Assembly: GCF_013177695.1 (NCBI RefSeq)
Contig: NZ_WOEY01000138.1
Location: 19,594-83,593, forward strand
DNA length: 64,000 bases
Origin: Paraburkholderia solitsugae
GTDB lineage: Bacteria; Pseudomonadota; Gammaproteobacteria; Burkholderiales; Burkholderiaceae
Direction: 5' to 3'
Shown: positions 32,708 to 41,862 of the stretch, in pieces
Numbering within the stretch: position 1 is the first letter of the stretch
Layout of the letters: each line of letters starts with the position of its first letter
Made by a program: the position numbers and the translations under genes
Notes under the pieces: model-generated
Seen by the model: only the letters and a program-made list of their open reading frames with translations
Told to the model about the DNA's origin: nothing
Databases searched by the model: none

Positions 32708-34189
32708 ATGGCTCAGTTCAGTGCAGCGCCCGGCAGTCCCGCAGTTTCCACATATGGAGACGGCGTCGTGTCCAGCGAACTTTCGATACCCGCAGGCTAC
32801 AGCGAAAGGCTGTACAACGAAGACCTCGCGCCGCTGCGCCATCAAACCTGGGGCGCTTACAACATCTTCGCGTTCTGGATGTCGGACGTGCACAGCGTCG
32901 GCGGCTACGTGTTTGCGGGCAGTCTGTTCGCGCTTGGCCTGACGAGCTGGCAGGTGCTGATCGCGCTGCTGGTCGGCATTACCATTGTCAACGCGCTCTG
33001 CAACCTGATTGCGAAGCCGAGTCAGGCGAACGGCGTGCCGTATCCGGTGGCCTGCCGCGCGACGTTCGGCGTGCTTGGTGCGAATATCCCTGCCGTGATT
33101 CGCGGCTTGATCGCGGTGGCATGGTACGGAATCCAAACCTATCTGGCTTCGAGCGCGCTGGTGATCGTGGTGCTGAAGTTCGTCCCGCAACTGTTGCCGT
33201 ACGCGGACGTTCATCATCATGGCTTCATGGGCCTCTCGACCCTTGGCTGGGCCGGTTTCATGTTGCTGTGGATCCTGCAGGCGCTGGTATTCTGGCACGG
33301 CATGGAGACCATCAAGAAGTTCATCGACTTCGCCGGTCCGGCAGTCTACGTGGTGATGTTCATTCTCGCGGGCTACATGGTATATCGCGCAGGATGGCGA
33401 AACATCGGCATCAACCTGGGCGGCGTTAAATATCACGGCATGGAAGTGGTGCCGGTGATGATCACGGCGATCTCGCTGGTGGTGTCGTACTTCTCCGGAC
33501 CGATGCTGAATTTTGGCGACTTTTCGCGCTACGGCAAGAGCTTTCGCAGCGTGAAACGCGGCAACTTCTGGGGGCTGCCGGTCAACTTCCTCGCCTTCTC
33601 GCTGGTGACGGTGGTCACGACCGCAGCCACGCTGCCGGTGTTTGGCCAATTGATCACGGACCCGGTCGAAACGGTGGGCCGTATCGACTATCCGACCGCG
33701 GTGATTCTCGGTGCATTGACCTTCACGATTGCCACGATCGGCATCAACATCGTCGCGAATTTCGTGTCACCGGCCTTCGATTTCTCGAACGTCGCGCCGC
33801 GTCTGATCAGCTGGCGCGCGGGTGGCATGCTCGCGGCGGTGGCGTCGATCTTCATCACGCCGTGGAATCTGTTCAACAATCCGGCGGTGATTCACTACAC
33901 GCTCGACGTGCTCGGCAGTTTCATCGGACCTTTGTATGGTGTCCTGATCGTCGACTACTTTCTCGTGAAACGTCAAAAGGTCGTGCTCGATGATCTCTAC
34001 TCGGTCTCCCCAGCCGGCTCGTACTGGTACACCAACGGTGTCAACTACCGGGCCGTGGCTGCATTGTTGCCGGCTGCGCTCATCGCCGTGATCTGCGTGA
34101 TGGTGCCGACGCTCGACGGGCTGGCTAATTTCTCGTGGTTCATCGGGGCTGGATTGGGTGCAGTGTTCTACCGCGTGCTCGCTCGCTGA
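32708..34189 (+). CDS. NCS1 family nucleobase/ureide permease
   Basis: A 493-residue 12-helix transporter. The N-terminus has the NCS1 pattern YNEDLAPLRHQTWGAYNIFAFW followed by MSDVHSVGG, then GVPYPVACRATFGVLGANIPA and IRGLIAVAWYGIQTYLAS. It most likely imports allantoin, hydantoin or a purine by cation symport. ATG 32708 follows AAGGAGG; the frame open to 32657 is not used. It begins the structural part of the ureide cluster, 25 bp before the racemase gene. Confidence 0.92.
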   Translation: MAQFSAAPGSPAVSTYGDGVVSSELSIPAGYSERLYNEDLAPLRHQTWGAYNIFAFWMSDVHSVGGYVFAGSLFALGLTSWQVLIALLVGITIVNALCNLIAKPSQANGVPYPVACRATFGVLGANIPAVIRGLIAVAWYGIQTYLASSALVIVVLKFVPQLLPYADVHHHGFMGLSTLGWAGFMLLWILQALVFWHGMETIKKFIDFAGPAVYVVMFILAGYMVYRAGWRNIGINLGGVKYHGMEVVPVMITAISLVVSYFSGPMLNFGDFSRYGKSFRSVKRGNFWGLPVNFLAFSLVTVVTTAATLPVFGQLITDPVETVGRIDYPTAVILGALTFTIATIGINIVANFVSPAFDFSNVAPRLISWRAGGMLAAVASIFITPWNLFNNPAVIHYTLDVLGSFIGPLYGVLIVDYFLVKRQKVVLDDLYSVSPAGSYWYTNGVNYRAVAALLPAALIAVICVMVPTLDGLANFSWFIGAGLGAVFYRVLAR

Positions 34190-34213
34190 GCCAGTGCTGT
34201 AACAGGAGTCGAT

Positions 34214-35080
34214 ATGCGCATCAAACTGATCAATCCGAATACGACACAACGTATGACGGACGCAATGGGACGCTGTGCGCGCGAAGCCGCTGCGCCCGGC
34301 ACTGAAGTGATCGCGGTGAATCCCACCATGGGGCCGCCGTCGATCGAAGGCTATTACGACGAAGCGCTCGCCACGCCCGGCTTGCTGGCCGAGGTCCTCG
34401 CCGGCGAGCGTGAGGGTTGCGACGGGTACGTGATCGCCTGCTTTGGCGATCCTGGTTTATACGCAGCACGCGAGTTGGCGCGTGGCCCGGTGATCGGCAT
34501 CGCCGAAGCGGCAATGCATGCGGCAAGCGTGCTGGCTCCCGGGTTTTCGGTGGTGACCACGCTGGCGCGCACCTGCGGCATGGCATGGCATCTCGCCGAA
34601 CGTTACGGCATGAAGCGTTTTTGCCGCAACGTGCGCGCCACCGATGTCGCCGTGCTGGACCTGGATAAGCCCGGCTCGGCGGCGCGCCGCATCATCCTCG
34701 ACGAATGCCGGCGCGCGCTGGAGGAGGATGGTTCGGACGCAATCGTGCTTGGTTGCGCCGGCATGGCCGAGTTGTGCGCGGAGATTGAAGATGCGTTGGG
34801 CTCGCCGGTGATCGAGGGCGTGACGGCGGCGGTCAAATGGACCGAGGCGCTGGTCGCGTTGCGGCTATCCACAGCCAAGCGGGGTGACTATGCGCGGCCG
34901 CTGGCCAAACGTTACGACGGCGTGTTGGAAGCTTTCAGTCCGATTGATGCGGACCCAAATCCACAACCGCCGCGCGATTCGGCCGTCAGTACCGCGGAAA
35001 GCGTAAATTCGGCCGGTTTACTGCGGGTAAACACCACGGAATGCCCGGTGGAACGGGCTCCGCACATACTTCCGGTCTGA
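34214..35080 (+). CDS. Asp/Glu/hydantoin-family racemase, probable allantoin racemase
   Basis: A 288-residue protein of the Asp/Glu racemase superfamily. It begins MRIKLINPNTTQRMTD, as in hydantoin and allantoin racemases. The two catalytic Cys are in YVIACFGDPGL and IVLGCAGMAEL. Between them is the APGFSVVTTLART segment. The last 40-45 residues (after YDGVLEAFSP) are an extra, probably disordered, tail. In this cluster it likely interconverts (R)- and (S)-allantoin, which is useful when a stereospecific allantoinase follows. CAGGAG precedes ATG 34214. Confidence 0.85.
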   Translation: MRIKLINPNTTQRMTDAMGRCAREAAAPGTEVIAVNPTMGPPSIEGYYDEALATPGLLAEVLAGEREGCDGYVIACFGDPGLYAARELARGPVIGIAEAAMHAASVLAPGFSVVTTLARTCGMAWHLAERYGMKRFCRNVRATDVAVLDLDKPGSAARRIILDECRRALEEDGSDAIVLGCAGMAELCAEIEDALGSPVIEGVTAAVKWTEALVALRLSTAKRGDYARPLAKRYDGVLEAFSPIDADPNPQPPRDSAVSTAESVNSAGLLRVNTTECPVERAPHILPV

Positions 35081-35312
35081 CACGCACTATCTGCCCGGGT
35101 GTATGGGCGCACCCGGGTGTTTTCGCTACACTGGTCCCACTCGGCGCTGGTGCCCGAATGCTATTTTGCTGTTGCTTCTGGCGCCGCTTTTTTAGGGCTG
35201 TTTCCGCCCGCACCGGTGTGAGGAACAAGCAAAACGCCACGCAAACCCCCACGTGCATGTCACGTGAGTTCCACGAGAATTTTACGTACCGTCACCACGC
35301 TTTCGTCAAACC

Positions 35313-36263
35313 ATGCCACTCGACTCGAACTATCCACGCGATCTGATCGGCTACGGCCGCCACCCGGTGCAGGCGAACTGGCCGGGTCGAGCGCGCGTCG
35401 CGGTGCAATTCGTCCTGAACTACGAAGAAGGCGGTGAAAACTGCGTGCTGCACGGTGATCCGGGCTCGGAGCAGTTTCTGTCGGAAATCGTTGGCGCGGC
35501 GTCTTATCCGGCGCGTCACATGAGCATGGAGTCGATCTACGAATACGGCTCGCGGGCAGGCGTGTGGCGCATTCTGCGCGAATTCGAAAAACGCGGCCTG
35601 CCGCTCACGGTGTTCGGCGTCGGCATGGCGATCGAACGGCATCCTGACCTGGGGCGCGCCTTCGTCGAGCTCGGTCATGAGATCGCCTGTCACGGCTATC
35701 GCTGGATTCACTACCAGGACGTGTCACCGGAAAAAGAGGCGGAGCACATGCGCCTCGGCATGGAAGCGATCGAGCGCATCACCGGCGAGCGGCCGCTCGG
35801 CTGGTACACCGGCCGCGATAGCCCCAATACGCACCGTCTGGTCGCCGAATACGGCGGGTTCCTGTACGACTCGGATTACTACGGCGACGATCTGCCGTTC
35901 TGGATGGATGTCGAAGTGACGGGCGGCGCAAAGAGCCCGCAACTGATCCTGCCGTACACGCTCGACACCAACGATATGCGCTTTGCAAGCCCGCAAGGCT
36001 TCAACACTGCGGACCATTTCTTCACGTACCTGCGCGACGCATTCGACGTGCTCTACGAAGAAGGCGACGAAGCACCGAAGATGCTGTCGATCGGCATGCA
36101 CTGCCGTCTGCTCGGCCGCCCGGGGCGCTTCCGCGCGCTGCAACGTTTTCTCGATCATATCGAACAGCACGATCGCGTGTGGGTGACGCGTCGCGTCGAT
36201 ATCGCGCGTCACTGGCGCGAACATCACCCTTACCAACAAAACAACCGCGGGGCTGCGGCATGA
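35313..36263 (+). CDS. puuE: PuuE-type allantoinase (polysaccharide-deacetylase fold)
   Basis: A 316-residue metal-independent-type allantoinase of the NodB-like superfamily, converting allantoin to allantoate. Characteristic patterns: MPLDSNYPRDLIGYGRHP, VLNYEEGGENCVLHGD, SYPARHMSMESIYEYGSR, ACHGYRWIHYQD and GWYTGRDSPNTHRLV. This class differs from the cyclic-amidohydrolase allantoinase AllB. The start ATG 35313 has no strong ribosome site. Its stop overlaps uraD by four bases (ATGA). Confidence 0.95.
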   Translation: MPLDSNYPRDLIGYGRHPVQANWPGRARVAVQFVLNYEEGGENCVLHGDPGSEQFLSEIVGAASYPARHMSMESIYEYGSRAGVWRILREFEKRGLPLTVFGVGMAIERHPDLGRAFVELGHEIACHGYRWIHYQDVSPEKEAEHMRLGMEAIERITGERPLGWYTGRDSPNTHRLVAEYGGFLYDSDYYGDDLPFWMDVEVTGGAKSPQLILPYTLDTNDMRFASPQGFNTADHFFTYLRDAFDVLYEEGDEAPKMLSIGMHCRLLGRPGRFRALQRFLDHIEQHDRVWVTRRVDIARHWREHHPYQQNNRGAAA

Positions 36264-36781
36264 AGGCGATGCAATACACTCTGGACCAACTCAACTGCAC
36301 CTCGACTGACGCGTTCGTCGCGGCGCTGTCGGGCATTTTCGAGCACTCGCCGTGGGTCGCGGAAATTGCCGCGCAACAACGGCCATTTGCCAGCATCGAC
36401 GAACTGCATAGCAAGATGTCGAACATCGTCGAGACGGCTGGCGAAGAGAAGCAACTGGCGTTGATCAACGCCCACCCGGAGCTCGCTGGCAAGGCTGCGG
36501 TGCGCGGCGAGCTGACGGCCGAATCGACGCGTGAGCAGAGCGGCGCGGGTCTCGCCCTGTGCACGCAGGAAGAATTCGACAGGCTGCTGGCGTTGAACAG
36601 CGCCTATCGCGAGAAGTTCGGTTTTCCGTTCATCCTCGCGGTGCGCGGCTACGACCGCCACGGCATCATCGCGAACTTCGAGGCGCGCGTGAACAACAGC
36701 CGCGCCGACGAATTGCGCGCCAGCCTTGATCAGATCTACCGCATCGCACGTTTCCGGCTCGACGACCTGATCGACGCGTAA
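36260..36781 (+). CDS. uraD: 2-oxo-4-hydroxy-4-carboxy-5-ureidoimidazoline (OHCU) decarboxylase
   Basis: A 173-residue helical enzyme that forms (S)-allantoin from OHCU. Visible: FVAALSGIFEHSPWVAE, the catalytic His in LINAHPELAGKAA, then TREQSGAGLALCTQEEFDRL, LNSAYREKFGFPFILAVRG and the C-terminal EARVNNSRADELR. Start ATG 36260 overlaps the puuE stop, so the two are translationally coupled. Confidence 0.95.
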   Translation: MKAMQYTLDQLNCTSTDAFVAALSGIFEHSPWVAEIAAQQRPFASIDELHSKMSNIVETAGEEKQLALINAHPELAGKAAVRGELTAESTREQSGAGLALCTQEEFDRLLALNSAYREKFGFPFILAVRGYDRHGIIANFEARVNNSRADELRASLDQIYRIARFRLDDLIDA

Positions 36782-36852
36782 GGTTCGTTACGCGTCGCGG
36801 ACTTCGAACAGAAACGTTTTTTCAGCACTAACAAACATTAAGGAAGACAAAG

Positions 36853-37866
36853 ATGGCACTCCCGATTCTCGACCCCAACGCACCGGAATTCACGCGTCGC
36901 TATGTGAACCTGGCGGACCCGCGTCTGGGCGCGCAGGCGCTCGAGGCCAGCGACGATTTCTTCGCACCGAAGGAACGCATGCTGAATCCGGAGCCGGCCG
37001 TCTTCATTCCGGGCAAGTACGACGACAACGGCAAGTGGATGGACGGCTGGGAAACGCGCCGCAAGCGCGCCAACGGCTACGACTGGTGCGTCGTGAAGCT
37101 CGCACGTCCGGGCGTGATCAAGGGTCTCGACCTCGACACCAGCCACTTCACGGGCAACTTCCCGCCGGCGGCTTCGGTTGAAGCTGCGCGAGTCGTGGAC
37201 GGCGTGCCGAACCAGTCGACGCAATGGACCGAAATCGTCCCGTCGACCACGCTGCAAGGCAACAGCCACCACTATCACGAAGTCAGCGACGCGAACGCTT
37301 ACACGCACCTGCGCGTGAACATCTACCCGGACGGCGGTATTGCGCGTCTGCGCGTGTATGGCCAGCCGCAAGTCGACTGGGCAGGCGCAAGCCGCACCGA
37401 GCAGTTCGATCTGGCCGCCATGGAAAACGGCGCGTATCTGGTCGCGGCGAATAACCAGCACTTCGGCGCTGCGTCGACGATTCTGATGCCGGGCCGTGGC
37501 GTGAACATGGGCGACGGCTGGGAAACGCGCCGCCGCCGTGAACCGGGCAACGATTGGGCAATCGTCGCGCTGGCGCAACCGGGCGTGATCAGGAAGATCG
37601 AAGTCGATACGGCCCACTTCAAGGGCAACTATCCGGACCGTTGCTCGATCCAGGCGGCATACGTTACGGGCGGCACCGACAGCTCGCTGATCACGCAAGC
37701 CATGTTCTGGCCGGTGCTGCTGGGCGAACAGAAGCTGAAGATGGACAACCAGCACTATTTCGAAAGCGAAATCGCTGCATTGGGTCCGGTCACGCACGTG
37801 CGCTTCAACATCATTCCGGACGGCGGCGTCTCGCGTCTGCGTCTGTGGGGTACGCTCGCATCATGA
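36853..37866 (+). CDS. alc: allantoicase
   Basis: A 337-residue allantoate amidinohydrolase releasing urea and ureidoglycolate. The protein is two tandem jelly-roll repeats: each has a DGWETRRKR or DGWETRRRR motif, a GVIKGLDLDTSHFTGN or GVIRKIEVDTAHFKGN strand, and a HVRFNI-type ending with PDGG (YPDGGIARLRVYG and IPDGGVSRLRLWG). AAGGAAG precedes ATG 36853. The stop overlaps the allA start (ATGA). Confidence 0.96.
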   Translation: MALPILDPNAPEFTRRYVNLADPRLGAQALEASDDFFAPKERMLNPEPAVFIPGKYDDNGKWMDGWETRRKRANGYDWCVVKLARPGVIKGLDLDTSHFTGNFPPAASVEAARVVDGVPNQSTQWTEIVPSTTLQGNSHHYHEVSDANAYTHLRVNIYPDGGIARLRVYGQPQVDWAGASRTEQFDLAAMENGAYLVAANNQHFGAASTILMPGRGVNMGDGWETRRRREPGNDWAIVALAQPGVIRKIEVDTAHFKGNYPDRCSIQAAYVTGGTDSSLITQAMFWPVLLGEQKLKMDNQHYFESEIAALGPVTHVRFNIIPDGGVSRLRLWGTLAS

Positions 37867-38375
37867 AAACGCTGGTCATCGAACCGTTGACGAAGGAAGC
37901 GTTCGCCGCATTCGGCGACGTGGTCGAACTCGAAGGCGCGAAGCAGATCCCGATCAACCTCGGGACCACAATCCGCTTTCACGATCTCGCGAAAGTGGAT
38001 GTGACCGACGAGAACGGCCGGACGCTGGTGAACCTGTTTCGCGGTCAGCCGCGCACGTTGCCGTTCGAAGTGAAGATGCTCGAACGGCATCCGCTCGGCA
38101 GCCAGGCCTTCGTGCCGCTGAACGACAAATCGTATCTGGTGGTCGTGGCGCCGGCGGGCGAACTGGACCCGAAGCTGATTCGTGCGTTCGTGACGAGCGG
38201 CTGGCAAGGCGTGAACTATGCAAAGGGCGTCTGGCACCATCCGCTGATCGCATTGGGCGACGTGAGCGACTTTATCGTCGTCGATCGTGGTGGCGACGGA
38301 TTGAACCTGAACGAGCAGGATCTGGTCGAGTCGCTCTGGCTCACTGAAGATGCGTTGAGCGCGGTGACCGTTTGA
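37863..38375 (+). CDS. allA: ureidoglycolate lyase
   Basis: A 170-residue cupin-like enzyme that splits ureidoglycolate into glyoxylate and urea. Patterns: LTKEAFAAFGDVVE, LEGAKQIPINLGTTIRFHDL, LERHPLGSQAFVPL, then GVNYAKGVWHHPLIAL with the conserved His pair. Start ATG 37863 overlaps the alc stop. It is the last gene of the ureide operon and is followed by a strong terminator. Confidence 0.94.
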   Translation: MKTLVIEPLTKEAFAAFGDVVELEGAKQIPINLGTTIRFHDLAKVDVTDENGRTLVNLFRGQPRTLPFEVKMLERHPLGSQAFVPLNDKSYLVVVAPAGELDPKLIRAFVTSGWQGVNYAKGVWHHPLIALGDVSDFIVVDRGGDGLNLNEQDLVESLWLTEDALSAVTV

Positions 38376-38410
38376 GGCCGCCGTTGCTTTAGCGTAGCAG
38401 GTTGGTTGTG

Positions 38411-38443
38411 AAAAAGCCCACAGTGTAATGCTGTGGGCTTTTT
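38411..38443 (+). terminator. rho-independent terminator after allA
   Basis: AAAGCCCACAG, loop TGTAATG, CTGTGGGCTTTTT. The left side has an A-run (AAAAAG) and the right a T-run, so it can serve both allA and the convergent hipA. Confidence 0.9.
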
Positions 38444-38479
38444 CATTTGTGGAAGACGAGGGCGAGGCCAAGTGATCTT

Positions 38480-39829
38480 TCAGCTACGCTTGCCTAAGAG
38501 CGGTGAGTGCCCGATCACTTCGCGCGCACGTTCCGCAGGCTCCGGCGAGGAGAATACCGCGGCTTCGATTGCCGGTTTGAGTCCTTTGAATTGCAGGCTT
38601 TTCTTCGGCGACCGCAGCGACGCCATGCCGTCGTCCCAGGCGTGGAGCATGTGTTTCGCGACGTTGTGCCACTGCGGTTCGTTGCGCGCCGCTTCAATTA
38701 ACTCGTGACCGACGGCGACCGCCGAATCGCACAACGCTTCGACCATCTGCGCGTATTGCCGTGGCGCGATCCCCATGCGGGTGTTGAAAAAGCGTTCGAG
38801 CGTTTTGCCGGCCGCCCAGGTCTTACGTCCGTCGATCGGCAGGCCCGGCGGATTGGCCGCGAAACGCGGATAGGCCTGCGTCGTGACGATGTCATAGACA
38901 GGCGTGAACGCGACATCGTCCACCGACGTGTAGAACAGCGCGACATTCTTTGTGTGACAGTCCGCGTTGCGCACGACGTAGTTTGTCAGCAAGTGCCAGG
39001 CGAGTTGCTCGAGCTGCTGCCGCATGCTGTCGCGATTGAGCAGGTAGGCCCGCGCGGCATTGAGCATTTTCTCGCTGGTCGAATTGTATTTTTCGTGCGG
39101 CGGCAAACCTAACAGGCCGCACATGTCTTCGACACCATAGGCTGGCAGCCCATGCGCATCGACGTCGAAGCGTTCGACGATCAGCGCCCGGCCATCGTCT
39201 GACATCTGCGTGTGCGCGACCGGCGCTACGCCGAGCCGCTCGAGCACGCGCATCGAGTAGAACTCGTTGAAACCGAGAAACGGCGTGCTGTCGTCAGAGC
39301 CTTTGACGATGTGGCGGCTCGTTCGGATGGTCGGTTTGCCGAGCGGCATGGATGCGGACGCGCTGGAAGCTTCCGTCAGAGGTGCGATGAACTTCGGCAC
39401 GGCGCCCGAGATGGCCGCGCGCGCATATTCGCGAACCAGCGCGGCGAAATGTTCGGCGGTGTTGTCGCCGTGCAGGATGTCCTGCACATCTAGCGGTTGC
39501 AGTTCGGTGCCTGGCGCGACGCCTTCGGGTGTCACGGTGACGCGGCCAATCCCCATGGCGCCGACTACGGCAAGCAGCGACAGATCGGTGCCGTCGAGCA
39601 ACGGGCCGAATTGCTCGCGGATCAGATTGAGCAGGTAGCCTTCCGGCAGGTTTTGCCGGAAAAACGGATGCAGGTCGCGCGGCCAGCGCCAGGCTTCTTC
39701 GCGTACCGGCATGGTCAGACTGATGAAGTCGGCCGCCGTTGCGTCGCGATCGTATTTGAGGACGTAGTCGTCGCGCTCGCGAAACAGCGTAGCGACATGC
39801 TTGCCCAGTACCTGAACGTCGAGCCTCAT
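38480..39829 (-). CDS. hipA: HipA-type Ser/Thr kinase toxin
   Basis: A 449-residue HipA-fold kinase. The N-subdomain (LGKHVATLFRERDDYVLKYD, residues 8-28) is followed by a nucleotide loop ISGAVPK (140-146), the catalytic loop RNADCHTKN (287-295, with Asp290) and the metal-binding Asp in YDIVTT (313). The C-terminal helical domain follows. HipA of E. coli phosphorylates GltX and causes persistence; this protein's target is unknown. Its start overlaps the hipB stop by four bases, giving a classic antitoxin-first operon. All key residues are present, so it should be active. Confidence 0.9.
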   Translation of the reverse strand: MRLDVQVLGKHVATLFRERDDYVLKYDRDATAADFISLTMPVREEAWRWPRDLHPFFRQNLPEGYLLNLIREQFGPLLDGTDLSLLAVVGAMGIGRVTVTPEGVAPGTELQPLDVQDILHGDNTAEHFAALVREYARAAISGAVPKFIAPLTEASSASASMPLGKPTIRTSRHIVKGSDDSTPFLGFNEFYSMRVLERLGVAPVAHTQMSDDGRALIVERFDVDAHGLPAYGVEDMCGLLGLPPHEKYNSTSEKMLNAARAYLLNRDSMRQQLEQLAWHLLTNYVVRNADCHTKNVALFYTSVDDVAFTPVYDIVTTQAYPRFAANPPGLPIDGRKTWAAGKTLERFFNTRMGIAPRQYAQMVEALCDSAVAVGHELIEAARNEPQWHNVAKHMLHAWDDGMASLRSPKKSLQFKGLKPAIEAAVFSSPEPAERAREVIGHSPLLGKRS

Positions 39830-40092
39830 GAGTCCGCGTCCGGCATGCGTTGTTCAGCCAGGATGTCTTCGAGCGTGCGCCCGTGGCCGTGCGCGACGAA
39901 CTTGAGGTCGTAGCCGGCCGCTTCGAGCAGGCGCACGAGCACGGATACGCTCATATCGTTTCTGGCTAGCGTTTCCATGCGTGCGACGGTGGTGCGGGCC
40001 ACGCCCGCGCGGCGGGCCAATTCCTCTTGCGACAGGTGGCTTTCGCGCCGAACGGCCTTCAGCATGTCCGATACATCAGCGAGGTTGGTCAT
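39826..40092 (-). CDS. hipB: HipB-type XRE antitoxin/repressor
   Basis: An 88-residue protein with a helix-turn-helix (SQEELARRAGVARTTVARME) and a C-terminal extension with HGHGRTLEDILAEQ. It would bind HipA and repress the operon. ATG 40092 follows GAGG, which itself lies in the first operator repeat. It is immediately downstream of three palindromic repeats. Confidence 0.88.
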   Translation of the reverse strand: MTNLADVSDMLKAVRRESHLSQEELARRAGVARTTVARMETLARNDMSVSVLVRLLEAAGYDLKFVAHGHGRTLEDILAEQRMPDADS

Positions 40093-40187
40093 TTGTAGCC
40101 TCGAGGCGACAATTTTTCAAATATCAGCCTATATTGTAGCCCATAAGGCACAAGTTGTTTTTAAGATTTTGTGCCTGTTAGGCTACA
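40093..40187. promoter_or_regulatory. three HipB operator repeats upstream of hipBA
   Basis: Three copies of the inverted repeat TTGTAGCC-N(4-5)-GGCACAA type occur: 40093-40112 (TTGTAGCC, TCGA, GGCGACAA), 40134-40153 (TTGTAGCC, CATAA, GGCACAA) and, inverted, 40169-40188 (TTGTGCC, TGTTA, GGCTACA). They are about 41 and 35 bp apart. The first covers the hipB ribosome site. They are the likely HipB binding sites. Confidence 0.7.
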
Positions 40188-40269
40188 TTCCAGAGATTTT
40201 CATTCAATTTGTGTCCCTTGGGATGCAAATTTGATTGCCATCGCTGACAAGCAACGCTAACCGACTGGC

Positions 40270-40310
40270 CAACAAAAAAGCGGGCTTCCCGCTCACGCGA
40301 AAAGCCCGCT
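40270..40310 (-). terminator. rho-independent terminator after puuD
   Basis: On the reverse strand AGCGGGCTTTT, loop CGCGTGAGCGGG, AAGCCCGCT then TTTTTTG. It separates puuD from the downstream hipBA operon. Confidence 0.8.
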
Positions 40311-40350
40311 ACATGCTTTGCAAAGCCGGGCGCAACGCCCGGCCAGCTCA

Positions 40351-41544
40351 TTACTTCGCTGCACCGCCTTCGAACCACGCGGCGATCTTCATCCGCTCGT
40401 CGTCGGTCATGTGCGTGACGTTGCCCAGCGGCATCGCTTTCAACGTCACCGCCTGCTGATAGATCCGCTGTGCATTCTGCGAGATCTCGTCCGGCGTATC
40501 CAGCAACACGCCGGCCGGGGCGCTGCCCATCAGCGTCGGATGCGCGGAGTGGCAAGCAGCGCAGCGCTGTTGCAGCACCGGCGCAATATCGGCCACCTTG
40601 ACCGTCGGCGCGTTCGCGGCCTGCGCTTGCGGCACCATCGGCTTGGGCATCGTCCAGAAGAGGGCGCCGAACATCAGCACGATCCCCACCAGCGGCAGAT
40701 ACCACAGCACCTGGCCACGGTGACGCATCACGAAGAACTGGCGAATCAGCGCGCCGGCCAGCATGATCATCAGGAGCACGACCCAGTTGTACTGATTCGT
40801 GTACGTCATCGCATAGTGGTTCGACAGCATCGCGAACACCACCGGCAGCGTGAAATACGTGTTGTGCACCGAACGTTGCTTGCCGCGCTTGCCGTAGATC
40901 GGGTGCGGCGTTTCGCCCTTGAGCATCGCGGCAACCATCTTGCGCTGGCCCGGGATGATCACGAAGAACACGTTCGCCGACATGATCGTCGCCAGCATCG
41001 CGCCCATGATCAGGTAAGCCGCGCGGCCCGCGAAGATATGGCACGCCAGGTAAGCCGCGATCAGCACATAAATGCCGACGCAGATGCCGAGTACCTTGTC
41101 TTTATTGCCGAGCAGACGGCACAGCGAGTCGTAGACGATCCAGCCTGCAGCGAGGAAGCCGAGAGCGGACGCAACGGCCACGACCGGACCCATATCCAGC
41201 ACGTTCTTGTCGATCAGGTAAGTGCTCGGCGAGAACAGATACAGCACCGTGAAGAGGCTCGCGCCCGACAGCCACGTGGTGTATGACGGCCACTTGGACC
41301 AGTGCAGGTCGTCCGGCATTTCCGGCGGCGCGACGGTGTACTTCTGCATGTTGTAGAAGCCGCCGCCGTGCACGTGCCACAACTCGCCGAATACGCCGCG
41401 CTTGCGCTGGTTCGGGTCCGTAGGCGGTTTCAGGCTGTTGTCGAGCGCGACGAAATAGAACGATTCGCCGATCCAGGCGATGGCGGCGATGACGTGAAAC
41501 CAGCGCAATGCCAGGTTCAGCCAGTCTGTGATAAAGCCTTCCAT
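40351..41544 (-). CDS. puuD: membrane-bound urate hydroxylase PuuD with C-terminal cytochrome c domain
   Basis: A 397-residue inner-membrane protein oxidising urate to 5-hydroxyisourate. The N-terminal region (MEGFITDWLNLALRWFHVIA) begins a bundle of about eight hydrophobic helices, with GELWHVHGGGFYNMQKY after the first. The C-terminal cytochrome c domain has the haem motif CAACH, and axial Met candidates in LKAMPLGNVTHM. GGAGGAG precedes ATG 41544; the open frame to 41634 is not used. It follows uraH on the same strand with a 318-bp gap, in which I see no gene. Confidence 0.94.
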   Translation of the reverse strand: MEGFITDWLNLALRWFHVIAAIAWIGESFYFVALDNSLKPPTDPNQRKRGVFGELWHVHGGGFYNMQKYTVAPPEMPDDLHWSKWPSYTTWLSGASLFTVLYLFSPSTYLIDKNVLDMGPVVAVASALGFLAAGWIVYDSLCRLLGNKDKVLGICVGIYVLIAAYLACHIFAGRAAYLIMGAMLATIMSANVFFVIIPGQRKMVAAMLKGETPHPIYGKRGKQRSVHNTYFTLPVVFAMLSNHYAMTYTNQYNWVVLLMIMLAGALIRQFFVMRHRGQVLWYLPLVGIVLMFGALFWTMPKPMVPQAQAANAPTVKVADIAPVLQQRCAACHSAHPTLMGSAPAGVLLDTPDEISQNAQRIYQQAVTLKAMPLGNVTHMTDDERMKIAAWFEGGAAK

Positions 41545-41862
41545 GAAACTCCTCCACTTCTGATTCGTTGTACGCGCAGCGATGCTTATGCCTTGATTGC
41601 GCCTTGGGTGACCCGGCTGACGGGTCGTCGGCACGCATGGCGTCGCTGCACAGACTGCGGGGTGAAAGACGCGGTGCGCTCAGTTCGCACGCGCCGTTTT
41701 TTATTGGAACGTCAGGTCGAGTCGCTCGCGTTCGATTGCGCTTCGCGGGTGTCTCCGAGGATCCGCACAGTGCAATCGGGCGCGCTCGGAAATGCAACGC
41801 GACTTCAACCTCGTCCTCCTCCAGCGCCTATCGAAAAACGCGCCGTGCGCTCAGTTGCGCAC
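41545..41862. other. 318-bp gap between uraH and puuD
   Basis: Nothing recognised. It is long for an operon gap, so puuD may have its own promoter. The GGAGGAG ribosome site of puuD is at the left end. Confidence 0.4.

Noticed and set aside
40178..41044. 288-codon reverse-strand frame overlapping puuD
   Set aside because: Shadow of puuD in another frame, running through the terminator and hipBA operators.
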